64,000 nucleotides of DNA from E44-bin88 sp050123275 (GCA_050123275.1 JASFHK010000003.1:62001-126000), one strand, 5' to 3'. Numbered from the stretch's first letter, positions 42,914-51,628 are shown. Translations and numbers: made by a program. The notes: generated by a model from the letters alone, not told the origin.

Positions 42914-43465
42914 ATGAGAACGATTGTCCGCGACATTCTGATAACGCTGGCTATAGCCCTAGCCCTTTTCTTCGTTTTGAGAGCCGCCCTCCAGGCCTAC
43001 CAGGTAAAAGAGTGCTGCATGGAGCCCAACTACGTCGAAGGCGAATGGATAATGGTCAGCAAGGCCAGCTACTGGTGGGGCGAGCCGGGAAGAGGCGACG
43101 TCATCATCCTCGACCCGCCCTTCGACACCGACCAGGTCTATATCAAGCGCCTCATCGGCCTGCCCGGCGACACGGTTGAGATAAAGGACGGCATCGTCTA
43201 TCTTAACGGCGTCGCTCTCGACGAACCCTACGTCAACGAAGCCCCCGCCTATACCCTGCCCCTGCGCGCGCTCGGCGAGGACGAGTATTTCGTCCTCGGC
43301 GATAACCGCAACAACGCCAACGACTCCTCCAAGGGCTGGACGATAGTCCGCGACGATATCATCGGCAAAGCCTGGTTTTCCTACTGGCCCACCAGCGAAC
43401 TGGGCTGGGCGAACAACTACGACCTCGACGAGCAGCTTGAAGCCGCCGCCGAGCCCACCCCCTGA
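42914..43465 (+). CDS. lepB: Signal peptidase I with Cys in place of the catalytic Ser
   Basis: A 183-residue S26 peptidase: one N-terminal helix, then the box around residue 34 reading VKECCMEPNYVEGEW where most enzymes have SMxPT, so Cys aligns with the nucleophile Ser. The general-base Lys motif YIKRLIGLPGD and the final GDNRNNANDSS block are present. It removes signal peptides from exported proteins, including the many lipoproteins' neighbours. A TATAAT lies at 42872-42877. The ribosome site is weak. If the Cys is catalytic this is an unusual variant. Confidence 0.85.
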   Translation: MRTIVRDILITLAIALALFFVLRAALQAYQVKECCMEPNYVEGEWIMVSKASYWWGEPGRGDVIILDPPFDTDQVYIKRLIGLPGDTVEIKDGIVYLNGVALDEPYVNEAPAYTLPLRALGEDEYFVLGDNRNNANDSSKGWTIVRDDIIGKAWFSYWPTSELGWANNYDLDEQLEAAAEPTP

Positions 43466-43584
43466 CGGGGTACTAGAATATGAAAAGGTGGAGCGGGGAG
43501 GCCGTAACCCACAGGTTAAGGAGTTTACTCACTAGGGCGGGCCGGGTTGGGACAGATTTGACGTACGCCGACAAGGGGGATGAG

Positions 43585-44151
43585 GTGACAGAAAGCACCG
43601 AGGAAATCTTCGAAAAAGCGGGAGCCATCCTCAAAGGCCACTTCCTGCTCACTTCAGGATTGCACTCCCCCGTTTACTGGGAAAAATTCAAGGTCCTGCA
43701 GTCGCCGCCTTACACCGAACAGGTCTGCCGCCTCATCGCCGACCACTTCAAAGACCGGAACGTAGAGGTCGTCGCCGCCCCCACCACGGGCGGCATCATC
43801 CTCGCCTTCGAGACCGCCCGGCAGCTGGGAGTACGCGGCATCTTCGCCGAAAAGACGGGCGAAAAAGAGCGCGCTTTCAAGCGCGGCTTCGACATCAAGC
43901 CCGGCGAAAGAGTCCTAATCGTGGACGACATCTTCACCACGGGCGGCTCCCTGCGCCAGACGATAGCGGCGGTAAAAAAGCTGGGCGGCAACATCATCGG
44001 CATCGGCGTCATGGTGGACCGTTCCACCGAAAAAACGGACTTCGGCGTCCCCCTCTTCAGCTGCCTCCGCGCCGAAGCGGTCACCTATTCCCCCGAAGAA
44101 TGCCCGCTGTGCAAAAAGGGAATCCCGCTGGTAAAACCCGGCGGCGGTTAA
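43585..44151 (+). CDS. pyrE: Orotate phosphoribosyltransferase
   Basis: A 188-residue enzyme of pyrimidine synthesis. It has FLLTSGLHSPVYWEKF, the PRPP loop VLIVDDIFTTGGSLRQTI and a C-terminal Cys-rich end (ECPLCKKG). The GTG at 43585 is preferred, with AAGGGGG before it; a longer upstream frame from 43480 lacks a site. Confidence 0.92.
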   Translation: MTESTEEIFEKAGAILKGHFLLTSGLHSPVYWEKFKVLQSPPYTEQVCRLIADHFKDRNVEVVAAPTTGGIILAFETARQLGVRGIFAEKTGEKERAFKRGFDIKPGERVLIVDDIFTTGGSLRQTIAAVKKLGGNIIGIGVMVDRSTEKTDFGVPLFSCLRAEAVTYSPEECPLCKKGIPLVKPGGG

Positions 44152-44164
44152 AGCTGAAGGGCTA

Positions 44165-44193
44165 TTGACAAAAGTCACGCCAGCCCATATACT
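44165..44193 (+). promoter_or_regulatory. Promoter of the pantothenate operon
   Basis: TTGACA at 44165-44170 and TATACT at 44188-44193 are separated by 17 bases. Transcription would start near 44200, giving a 168-base leader. Confidence 0.85.
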
Positions 44194-44199
44194 GAAAAT

Positions 44200-44311
44200 G
44201 GCTATCGACCCGTGTGGGCGGTGAGCCAGAGTACCTCCAAAATCTTAACAATCTAAAGTCGCTTGGATCGGATACGACCGAGACGGCAGGAATAGAAACC
44301 GTTGACTTAAT
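44200..44311 (+). ncRNA. Structured leader RNA, candidate pan-type motif
   Basis: The leader holds CGG/CCG and ACGG/CCGT hairpins (around GATACGA and CAGGAATAGAAA) and a longer TCCAA/TTGGA stem, with A-rich bulges such as CAGAGTACC and GAGACGG. It stands before panD and panB genes and ends at a terminator. The pan RNA motif was described in Chloroflexi and other phyla upstream of pantothenate genes, which makes it the best candidate. I cannot check the consensus here. Confidence 0.6.
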
Positions 44312-44345
44312 GCCTTCTCTGCTTGTGTCGGAGAAGGCTTTTTTA
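44312..44345 (+). terminator. Leader terminator of the pantothenate operon
   Basis: A perfect 8-bp stem GCCTTCTC/GAGAAGGC is followed by a run of T residues, 23 bases before the first gene. The position suggests transcriptional attenuation by the leader. Confidence 0.88.
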
Positions 44346-44367
44346 GTTCAAGCGGATAGAGCCTGAA

Positions 44368-45225
44368 ATGCTCAAATTAGGATTTATTGGAGCCGGAACT
44401 GTAGGCACGGCTCTGGCGGCACGATTAAGCCAGAGCGGTTACCCCATAGTATCCGTAGCCAGCCGCACAAAAGATTCAGCCCAAAAGCTCTCGGACGCCG
44501 CCGGCTATTGCCCCGTTTTCGACAGCAACCAGGAAGCCGCCGACCACGCCGAGCTTATCTTTATCACCACCCCCGACGACACTATCGCCCCCGTCGTAGC
44601 CGCCATCGAATGGCACGAAGGGCAAAAGGTCGTCCATTGCAGCGGCGCCGACTCCGTCGCCAGCCTCCAACCGGCCAAAGACGCCGGCGCCGAGGTCGGC
44701 GCCTTCCACCCCTTGCAGACTTTCGCCAGTGTCGAGCAGGCCATGGAAAACATGCCTGGCTCGACTTTTGCTTTAGAAGCCGAAGAGCCCCTGCTCTCCG
44801 CGCTCAAAGAGCTGGCGGACGCCCTCGGCGGCAAAACCGTGGTGCTCAAAGCCAGCGACAAGGTACTCTACCACGCCTCGGCGGTCATCGCCTGCAACTA
44901 CCTGGTAACGCTGGTCAAGCTGGCCGGAGACCTCTGGCAAAGCTTCGGCGTTGATACACCCCACTCCACCCAGGCGCTGCTGCCCCTCCTGCGCGGCACG
45001 CTGCACAACATCGAAACCGTCGGCATCCCCAAATGCCTCACCGGCCCCATCGCCCGCGGCGACATCGGCACCGTGAACAAACACCTCGACGCCCTCGCCC
45101 AAACCGCTCCCCACCTTCTGCCCGCCTACCGCGAGCTGGGCCGCCAGACCGTACCCATCGCCCTGGCCAAGGGCAAAATCGACCAATCTCAAGCCAAGGA
45201 GCTCCAAGAAGCACTTAAAAGCTGA
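44368..45225 (+). CDS. Rossmann-fold/DUF2520 oxidoreductase, possible PanE stand-in
   Basis: A 285-residue protein: an N-terminal NAD(P) fold (KLGFIGAGTVGTALAARLSQSGY) and a C-terminal helical DUF2520 domain (YHASAVIACNYLVTLVKLAGDLW). The arrangement is like ketopantoate reductase and F420-type oxidoreductases. No panE is present beside panD and panB, and this is the first gene after the leader. It may supply the ketopantoate reductase step; this is inference. Confidence 0.82.
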   Translation: MLKLGFIGAGTVGTALAARLSQSGYPIVSVASRTKDSAQKLSDAAGYCPVFDSNQEAADHAELIFITTPDDTIAPVVAAIEWHEGQKVVHCSGADSVASLQPAKDAGAEVGAFHPLQTFASVEQAMENMPGSTFALEAEEPLLSALKELADALGGKTVVLKASDKVLYHASAVIACNYLVTLVKLAGDLWQSFGVDTPHSTQALLPLLRGTLHNIETVGIPKCLTGPIARGDIGTVNKHLDALAQTAPHLLPAYRELGRQTVPIALAKGKIDQSQAKELQEALKS

Positions 45226-45247
45226 TTAAAATAACTGGAGGGTTATG

Positions 45248-45625
45248 ATGCGAATAATGCTCAAAAGCAAAATCCACCGCGCCACCGTCACCGAAGCCAA
45301 CCTCGAATACGAGGGCAGCGTGGCTATCGACCGGCGGCTGATGGACGAGGCCGACATTCGCCCCTACGAGCAGGTCCAGATTCTAAACGCCAACAACGGC
45401 GCCCGCTTTACGACCTACGCCATCGAAGCCCCCGCCGAGAGCGGTACCATCGGCATCCAGGGCCCCGCCGCCCGGCTGGCCGCCAAGGGCGACACCGTCA
45501 TCCTGCTCACCTACCGCAACGTCGAAGAGGCTCAGGTAAAGAACTTCCTGCCCCGCCTGGTCTACGTTGACGAGAACAACGTCATCACCAAGACCAAGCA
45601 CATCGTTGACGCCATACCCTTTTAA
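45248..45625 (+). CDS. panD: Aspartate 1-decarboxylase
   Basis: A 125-residue pyruvoyl enzyme that makes beta-alanine. It self-cleaves at Gly-Ser in YEGSVAIDRRL near residue 23. The downstream VQILNANNGARFTTYAI and GPAARLAAKGDTVI blocks are standard. GGAGG lies six bases before the ATG at 45248. Confidence 0.94.
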   Translation: MRIMLKSKIHRATVTEANLEYEGSVAIDRRLMDEADIRPYEQVQILNANNGARFTTYAIEAPAESGTIGIQGPAARLAAKGDTVILLTYRNVEEAQVKNFLPRLVYVDENNVITKTKHIVDAIPF

Positions 45626-45664
45626 CTATCAGCGCCCCAAGGTCTGTGCGAGGAGGTGCGACCA

Positions 45665-46492
45665 ATGCGCATAACCGTCAACAAGATAAAGGAAATGAAA
45701 CAGCGCGGTGATAAAATCACCATGCTCACCGCCTACGACTACGCCACCGCCAAGCTCGTCGACGAGGCGGAAATACCCCTCATTCTGGTCGGCGACAGCC
45801 TGGGTATGGTCGTCCTCGGCTACGAATCGACCATCCCCGTGACCATGGAGGATATGCTCCACCACACCAAGGCGGTGGTCAGGGGCACCCAGAAGGCGCT
45901 TGTCATCGGTGATATGCCCTTCATGACCTACCACGTCAGCGTCGAAGACGCCCTCTATAACGCCGCCAGCTTCATCCAGGAAGGCGGCGCCCAGGCCGTC
46001 AAGCTCGAAGGCGGCGTCACCGTCGCCGAAAAGGTGGAACGCATCGTCGGGTGCGGCATCCCCGTCATGGGCCACATCGGGCTTACCCCCCAGTCCATCC
46101 ACCAGTTCGGCGGTTTCAAGCTCCAGGGCAAGACCCCCGAAGCCGCCGCCAGACTTCTGGAAGACGCCCGCGCTCTGGAACAGGCCGGAGCCTTCGCTAT
46201 CGTCTTGGAAACGGTACCCGCCCCACTGGCTAAACTGATTACCCAAAAGATAAGCATCCCCACCATCGGCATCGGCGCCGGCCCCGACTGCGACGGCCAG
46301 GTCCAGGTCATCAACGATATCCTCGGCTCCTTCGCCGATTTCGTCCCCGGCCACGCCAAGCAGTACGTCAAGCTCAGCGAGATTATCTCCCAGGCGGTCG
46401 GCCAATACCGCGACGAGGTCAAGGCGGGCCAGTTCCCCACCGAAAAGCAGAGCCACGGCATGGACGAAAAGCTGCTCGCCGAGCTTACCTAA
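45665..46492 (+). CDS. panB: 3-methyl-2-oxobutanoate hydroxymethyltransferase
   Basis: A 275-residue TIM-barrel enzyme. It has MLTAYDYATAKLVDEAEIPLILVGDSLGMV and the GHIGLTPQSIHQFGGFK block. It makes ketopantoate. The ATG at 45665 has GGAGG nine bases before it; the GTG at 45656 would overlap this site. Confidence 0.94.
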   Translation: MRITVNKIKEMKQRGDKITMLTAYDYATAKLVDEAEIPLILVGDSLGMVVLGYESTIPVTMEDMLHHTKAVVRGTQKALVIGDMPFMTYHVSVEDALYNAASFIQEGGAQAVKLEGGVTVAEKVERIVGCGIPVMGHIGLTPQSIHQFGGFKLQGKTPEAAARLLEDARALEQAGAFAIVLETVPAPLAKLITQKISIPTIGIGAGPDCDGQVQVINDILGSFADFVPGHAKQYVKLSEIISQAVGQYRDEVKAGQFPTEKQSHGMDEKLLAELT

Positions 46493-46784
46493 ACGAATCT
46501 TAACTAACTTTTAGCCATTTTTAGTTAGCTATGTCCCCCTATACCACCATAACCTTACTTTTGTTGCCCTTACCTACACTCCCCTTAGCTTGGGGGTGTT
46601 TAAGAGGAGATGGAGTAACACGAACCCAAAAGAGATATTTAAGGGGTTCCTCCCTTATAGGGCGGGTTTTGGGTGGGCAAGAAAAACGTGGGATGACAGA
46701 GTGGGACTGGGCGGCTTACCCCCTTGCCAAAAGTGCTTTCCAGTCCTACACTACCCATAGACTAAAAGTCAGGGGGGTTTTAGT
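46493..46784. other. Intergenic region with a dispersed GC-rich repeat
   Basis: A block reading TAGGGCGGGTTTTGGGTGGGCAAGAAAAACGTGGG lies near 46661; related blocks are at 38618, 43532 and 47735. Short hairpins CACTCCCC/GGGGGTG also occur. No gene is convincing. Confidence 0.4.
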
Positions 46785-47651
46785 ATGTCGCCAAGCAAAT
46801 ACGGTCACTTGGTCAAGACAATGCCCGTCAACAAGGGCGAACCCACGGGCGCCAACGCCCGCGAACTCATCTGGATGTTCGCCAAAGAGCTGGAAAACTT
46901 CCCCATCAACTTCGCCATCGGCCGCTACGAAGAAAAAGGCCTCTGGCACCCCTGGGCCGGTCCCCACACCCACCCCAAATACGACGAATGCCTCTTCTTC
47001 TTCGGCCACGACCCCGACCGACCCGACTACCTGGGCGCCGAATTCGAGCTGTCCTTCGGCGCCGAACAGGAAAAACACATCATCGACAAGCCCTGCCTGG
47101 TGCTATTGCCCAGGGGACTGCCCCACTGCCCGCTTTACACCAACCGCATCGATAGCCCCTTCGCCCACGGGCATATCATCCTCGGCCCCGACCAGAGCGT
47201 CGAATGGTGGCCCACCGACTCCAAGCCTCAACCCATCGACGGCCAGAAATACGCCCACCTCATCAAGCCGTTAAGGGTGCAAAAAGACCCCAAGAACACC
47301 GACCTCACCTGGATGACGGGCGACCAGCTCGAGGGCTTTAATCTCCACCTGGCTATGGGCCTCTGCACCGAGCCCGGCGCCTGGTACCCGGGCAAGGGCG
47401 CCCACACCCATCCCTACGATAAAGCGATGATATTCTTCGGCACCCACCCCAAAGAGCTGGGCTATCTGGGCGCCGAAATCGAGATAGCGCTGGGCAAAGA
47501 AGGGGAAAAGGTGACCTTCGACGTCCCCACCGTCATCACCGTGCCCAAAGGTACCCCCCACTGCCCGCCGGTCATCAAGAAAATGGACAGGCCTGTCTGC
47601 TTCCTCATCTATAACCTCGCCCCACAACACGAATTAAGCTGGGTGGACTAA
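46785..47651 (+). CDS. Double cupin-like protein
   Basis: A 288-residue protein with two repeats. Each has a His-rich metal-type motif (GPHTHPKYDECLFFFGHD near residue 63 and GAHTHPYDKAMIFFGTHP near 205) and a later GLPHCP or GTPHCP block. This two-fold layout matches bicupins. It is between panB and panC, but the dispersed repeat on either side argues against simple operon membership. No reaction can be named. Confidence 0.8.
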   Translation: MSPSKYGHLVKTMPVNKGEPTGANARELIWMFAKELENFPINFAIGRYEEKGLWHPWAGPHTHPKYDECLFFFGHDPDRPDYLGAEFELSFGAEQEKHIIDKPCLVLLPRGLPHCPLYTNRIDSPFAHGHIILGPDQSVEWWPTDSKPQPIDGQKYAHLIKPLRVQKDPKNTDLTWMTGDQLEGFNLHLAMGLCTEPGAWYPGKGAHTHPYDKAMIFFGTHPKELGYLGAEIEIALGKEGEKVTFDVPTVITVPKGTPHCPPVIKKMDRPVCFLIYNLAPQHELSWVD

Positions 47652-47803
47652 AGCCAGCCTCACGCCAGCGGCACAATAAAGTGGGGCGGTGAGGTGTAAC
47701 CTGGAAGGAACTCTAGAGGGAGAATCCCCTCTAAGGGTGGGCAGGGCGGGTCAAAAAAACGTTGGCTAACAAAGGTGGGGGAAGTTGGGTAGGCTAAATC
47801 CCT
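47652..47803. other. Intergenic repeat-bearing segment
   Basis: The stretch near 47735 (TAAGGGTGGGCAGGGCGGGTC then AAAAAAACG) matches the repeat seen near 46661 in general form. It lies between the cupin-like gene and plsY on opposite strands. Confidence 0.4.
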
Positions 47804-48421
47804 CTAGCCCTTTTCGCTCTGGTGGCTCTCCACGCCGACCACCAGTCCCTCCTCGGCGTGCGACATGGTCAAATGCTTGACCACCATCGGCACCGAGATA
47901 AGGATGGGCATGATAACCAGCAGTATGGGACTGCCCGTGAAAAGGTTGAGCAAAGCTAGAAAAATGAACATGGCCCCCGTGGCAAAACCGGTACGGTTAT
48001 TGCTCAAGACTAAAGCTATGCCGGCCACGGCCATCGCTGGCAAAAACGTCCAGAACATCAGCCCCGCCAGCACCCCGTAGGTAGCCATCGCCCCCTTGCC
48101 CCCCTTGAAATGGAGCAAGACGGACCAGTTGTGCCCCGCCACCGCCGCCACGCCGGCGATAATAACCACCCCCATCGGCAACCCGAGCATCTGGGCCAGA
48201 AACACCGCCGCCATGCCCTTGCCGAAATCAATTGCGCAAACGACGATGCTGCCGAACAGACCAACACGACGATAGGTAGCCGCGGCTCCCATCCGCCCGT
48301 CGCCGACTTCCCTCAGGTCTATTCCTTTGAAAAGCCGTCCGATGAGGTAGGCGGAGGGAATCGAGCCGAGCAGGTAGGCCAGCCCGATGGCTAGCAGGGC
48401 TAGAAAAACTTCGCCGACCAT
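47804..48421 (-). CDS. plsY: Glycerol-3-phosphate acyltransferase PlsY-like
   Basis: A 205-residue membrane protein with PlsY blocks GSIPSAYLIGRLFKG near residue 19 and GHNWSVLLHFKGGKG near 98. The loop usually reading G-S-G-N-I-G-A-T-N is here GDGRMGAAATYRR, a marked departure in a catalytic loop. It has five or so helices. It may be a divergent copy with altered activity. Confidence 0.85.
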   Translation of the reverse strand: MVGEVFLALLAIGLAYLLGSIPSAYLIGRLFKGIDLREVGDGRMGAAATYRRVGLFGSIVVCAIDFGKGMAAVFLAQMLGLPMGVVIIAGVAAVAGHNWSVLLHFKGGKGAMATYGVLAGLMFWTFLPAMAVAGIALVLSNNRTGFATGAMFIFLALLNLFTGSPILLVIMPILISVPMVVKHLTMSHAEEGLVVGVESHQSEKG

Positions 48422-48467
48422 ATATCTAAATTATGTAACAACAGGCACGGGATGTCAACAGTCTCTG

Positions 48468-48476
48468 TGGTATAAT
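48468..48476 (+). promoter_or_regulatory. Extended -10 promoter before panC
   Basis: TGGTATAAT at 48468-48476 is an extended -10 box; the -35 match is poor. The start would be near 48483, 21 bases before the GTG. Confidence 0.6.
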
Positions 48477-48503
48477 ACGGGCGTCAAAAGGAGAAGATTT
48501 GCC

Positions 48504-49331
48504 GTGAAAACCGTAACCACCATCGCCGGGTTCAGAGAGCTGAAACTAAAAGCGCCGCTGGGCTTTGTGCCCACCATGGGCTACCTCCACGAAGGGCACC
48601 TGGAGCTGGTGCGGCGGGCACGGGCGGAAAACCCGTCTGTGGCGGTGAGCATCTTCGTCAACCCCACCCAGTTCGGCCCCAAGGAGGACTTCACCCGCTA
48701 TCCCCGCGACCCCGAGCGCGACCTGGCGCTGCTGGAAAAGGCGGGCACCGATGTCGTCTTCATGCCTACGGCGGAAGAGATGTACCCCCCCGGCTTCGAC
48801 AGCTGGGTGGAGGTGGGCCAAATCACGGAAAAGCTGGAAGGCGCCGCCCGCCCCGGCCATTTCCGGGGCGTGACTACCGTCGTCGCCAAGCTCTTTAACG
48901 TCGTCCGCCCCGACCGGGCCTATTTCGGCCAGAAGGACGCCCAGCAGCTCCTGGTCATTAAAAAGATGGCCAAAGACCTCGACATGGGCATCGAAATCGT
49001 GGCCGTGCCCACCGTGCGCGAGCCCGACGGCCTGGCTATGAGCAGCCGCAACACCTATCTCAACGTCGAAGAGAGGAATCAGGCGGCGGTTCTTTACCAG
49101 TCGCTGGAGTTGGCACAAAAGCTCTATGCGGAGGGGGAAAAGGACGCCGGGGCTATCAAAGCGCAAATGACCGCCCTCATCAAGCAAAGGCCCCTGGCCG
49201 ATATCGAATACATCTCCATCGCCGACACGGCGACGCTGGACGAGCTGGACAGCATCAAAAACGCAGCGCTCATCTCGATGGCGGTATGCTTCGGTAAGAC
49301 GCGGCTGATTGATAACGTGCCGGTGGACTAG
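48504..49331 (+). CDS. panC: Pantothenate synthetase
   Basis: A 275-residue enzyme joining pantoate to beta-alanine. Seen: GFVPTMGYLHEGHLELVRRA, FVNPTQFGPKEDFTRYPRD and GQKDAQQLLVIKKM. The GTG at 48504 follows AAAGGAGAAG. It has its own promoter, so panC is apart from the panD-panB unit. It converges with the next gene on the minus strand, overlapping by four bases. Confidence 0.94.
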   Translation: MKTVTTIAGFRELKLKAPLGFVPTMGYLHEGHLELVRRARAENPSVAVSIFVNPTQFGPKEDFTRYPRDPERDLALLEKAGTDVVFMPTAEEMYPPGFDSWVEVGQITEKLEGAARPGHFRGVTTVVAKLFNVVRPDRAYFGQKDAQQLLVIKKMAKDLDMGIEIVAVPTVREPDGLAMSSRNTYLNVEERNQAAVLYQSLELAQKLYAEGEKDAGAIKAQMTALIKQRPLADIEYISIADTATLDELDSIKNAALISMAVCFGKTRLIDNVPVD

Positions 49332-50452
49332 TGTGGAGCGTAAGGCGGCAGCGTGGCCTTACCTCCAGCTTTGTCTTTCAGCTTCTTAAATCTCATGCCA
49401 CCCCCCGGCGGGATGACGACGACAACAGTTCCCTCATGCGCGTTCTTGGCATCCTTTTGCTTCTTTAAGCCGCTGGCCGGAGGTTGCGCCTCGTAACTGC
49501 CGTCGGTGGTCAGAATCCTGGCGTCGCCCTCCTCAAGAGATATCACCGCCGACTGGTGCGGGAAGAGCTGCCGGTTAATCCTGCCCAGCGGGTTGTTATG
49601 CAGCGTTTTACCGCTCTGGTCCTGCTTCGTCGAGATAACGGCCAGCTCCGGGCTCATCTTCTCGTAGACGTCCAGCGACGTGCTGTGCATGCTGCCGTGG
49701 TGGGCCACCTTGACCATAGCGCAGGAAAGGTAGTTTACCATCTTCGTCACCAGCGGCTTGTGGCTGCTGCTCCTCTCCACCCTGGGGAATTCCTGGCACA
49801 CGTGCGACCAGCTGTCGAACTCGGCGTCACCGGTGAGAATAGCTACGGCGCGCCCCGCCCGCCTCACGGCCTCGGCACTCTCCTTACCCTGGTACTCACG
49901 GGATTGCATGGTGATAACGTTCTCCGCGTTATTCTCGATACGGAGCACGACGGAGGCATTGTTCATATCGACGCCGTAAGTGGCGAAGCGGTTCCGCAGC
50001 GTAATCGAGGGCGACAGCGCCGTCATCCGGATTTGATGGAAGTACCACTCCATCCCCGAGGAAACCCTCACCATCCTGATATTCTTTTCGATAACGCCTT
50101 CGAGGATGCGAATGTAGGTCTGCGAGTTGTGACGGAAGCCGCTGTCCCAGAACTCGTGAGGATAATAACGGCTTCTGATGATAGCGGGGATGCCGCTGAC
50201 ATGGTCGTAGTGGGGGTGGGTAGCGCAAACGAAGGCGAGTCGGGACGGCCCACCGTTAGCTTCAGCCATCAACTTCCCCAGGTAATCCTTCGTCTTGGTG
50301 CCGCTTCTACAGTCGACGAGCCCGTAACTCCTCTTGCCGTCAAGGTCGGCGGGAAGCTCAACCACGATGTTATCGCCGAAACCCACGTTCAGGAAATGGA
50401 GGACTAACTCATCGCGTTCTATCGGTTTGAAACTTTGGGTCGTTGCGGCCAT
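49328..50452 (-). CDS. ComEC-like metallo-beta-lactamase-fold protein
   Basis: A 374-residue MBL-fold protein without membrane helices, of the type related to ComEC C-termini. It has THPHYDHVSG near residue 78 for metal binding, a GDAEFD motif later, and KVAHHGSMHST. Such proteins are often secreted or phage-linked nucleases, but the lineage is poorly known. It follows the 129-residue gene on the same strand with near-zero spacing, so the pair acts together. Confidence 0.78.
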   Translation of the reverse strand: MAATTQSFKPIERDELVLHFLNVGFGDNIVVELPADLDGKRSYGLVDCRSGTKTKDYLGKLMAEANGGPSRLAFVCATHPHYDHVSGIPAIIRSRYYPHEFWDSGFRHNSQTYIRILEGVIEKNIRMVRVSSGMEWYFHQIRMTALSPSITLRNRFATYGVDMNNASVVLRIENNAENVITMQSREYQGKESAEAVRRAGRAVAILTGDAEFDSWSHVCQEFPRVERSSSHKPLVTKMVNYLSCAMVKVAHHGSMHSTSLDVYEKMSPELAVISTKQDQSGKTLHNNPLGRINRQLFPHQSAVISLEEGDARILTTDGSYEAQPPASGLKKQKDAKNAHEGTVVVVIPPGGGMRFKKLKDKAGGKATLPPYAPH

Positions 50453-50453
50453 T

Positions 50454-50843
50454 TCAACTACCCCCTTCCAGAGCCGCCATATAGCTCTTCTTGACGCGGT
50501 CTTTGCTAAAACGGTCTATACACTGGAAATTCATTCGTTTCGCATCCACCACGAATACAGTCTCCGCGCTCTCTTCAGGACGCTCCCGGAATCCACCGCT
50601 CAGGAAGACCTGCCCCTCGTACAAACTGTCCCAGGGCCAGTTTTTGGCGGCCCCCGGCGGCATGCCCATCTTCTTCCAGTAGTCCTTGGGGCGCACCAGA
50701 AGCGCTCTCTCCTTTCCCCAGTAGTCCGGAGCATCGCCGAAATTCTTGAAGCCGGCCCTGAGTTTGGAGATGAGGATACGCATAAGGCCCTCGTCTAATC
50801 TCTCGTCTACGGTGATGCGTCGTACTTTCTCCGGATTTTTCAT
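50454..50843 (-). CDS. Small protein of unknown function, partner of the MBL gene
   Basis: A 129-residue soluble protein. The start at 50843 is backed by GAGGAGG. Its sequence is basic at the N-terminus (NPEKVRRITVDERLDEGL) and has a W-rich centre (APDYWGKERALLVRPKDYWKK). I do not recognise a family. The tight link to the MBL gene suggests a two-gene module. Confidence 0.65.
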   Translation of the reverse strand: MKNPEKVRRITVDERLDEGLMRILISKLRAGFKNFGDAPDYWGKERALLVRPKDYWKKMGMPPGAAKNWPWDSLYEGQVFLSGGFRERPEESAETVFVVDAKRMNFQCIDRFSKDRVKKSYMAALEGGS

Positions 50844-51016
50844 AGGCTTAAACCTCCTCTCGGGTCGCTGGATATTAAAAAAGGCGCCAGCTACCGCCAT
50901 CGGCTTCGGCGGTCCCGGCGCCCTCGTTTCATCCCGTCAACCCCCATAGCTTTTTAAGGTCGTCACGGATCGGGGTTTAATTCTAGCCAGCTAGCGGGTG
51001 TTTGTCAATGCCCTGT

Positions 51017-51550
51017 TCAGGGGATTATACCATAGCCTCCGCTCACCGCATCCCTGAATACTTCCCAGTGCGGCGGGTAGAAGGTGAAAACGCCGAAAGC
51101 CACCGCCAGCAGCAAAATCATTACCGCCCCCAGCCATTCGAGCCAGCGCGGCCACTGCTCCAGGGTCAAAATCTTGTAGCTGGCCAGCTGCCCCAGCGCC
51201 ACGGCAACGAAAAAGAGGGCGATATCTACGGCCAGAATCTCCTCGCCGAAGATATTCGTGTAGGCGTAAAAGATGGCGGCGATGACGGCGGGCATTACGT
51301 AGAGGCCGATGGCCTTGGCGATGAAAAAGTTACGGGTATAGCGCCGCAGGAAGGGGTACTCGATGATGGCGTAAATCAGGGCCGGCCAGAAGGCAATCTT
51401 GAAGTGCTCCCAGACGCTCTCGTTGACGGCGGCGATAACGCCCACCGGGGAAAGCCCGCCCGACCATTCGAAGAGAAAGTGGAACATCGAGCCGGCGATA
51501 AAGATAACCCCGATGCCGACCAGCTCCCACCTTAAAACAGACCTTTTCAT
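51017..51550 (-). CDS. DUF6512-type integral membrane protein
   Basis: A 177-residue membrane protein with five helices. The block FHFLFEWSGGLSPVGVIAAVNESVWEHFKI is typical of the family, whose role is unknown. The ATG at 51550 has GAGG before it. Confidence 0.75.
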   Translation of the reverse strand: MKRSVLRWELVGIGVIFIAGSMFHFLFEWSGGLSPVGVIAAVNESVWEHFKIAFWPALIYAIIEYPFLRRYTRNFFIAKAIGLYVMPAVIAAIFYAYTNIFGEEILAVDIALFFVAVALGQLASYKILTLEQWPRWLEWLGAVMILLLAVAFGVFTFYPPHWEVFRDAVSGGYGIIP

Positions 51551-51628
51551 AACCACCTCGCTATGAACAGGCCGTACCAGGTATTTTAGACATTACTCGT
51601 CAGCGGCGGCTTTGTCAATACCCCGTCC

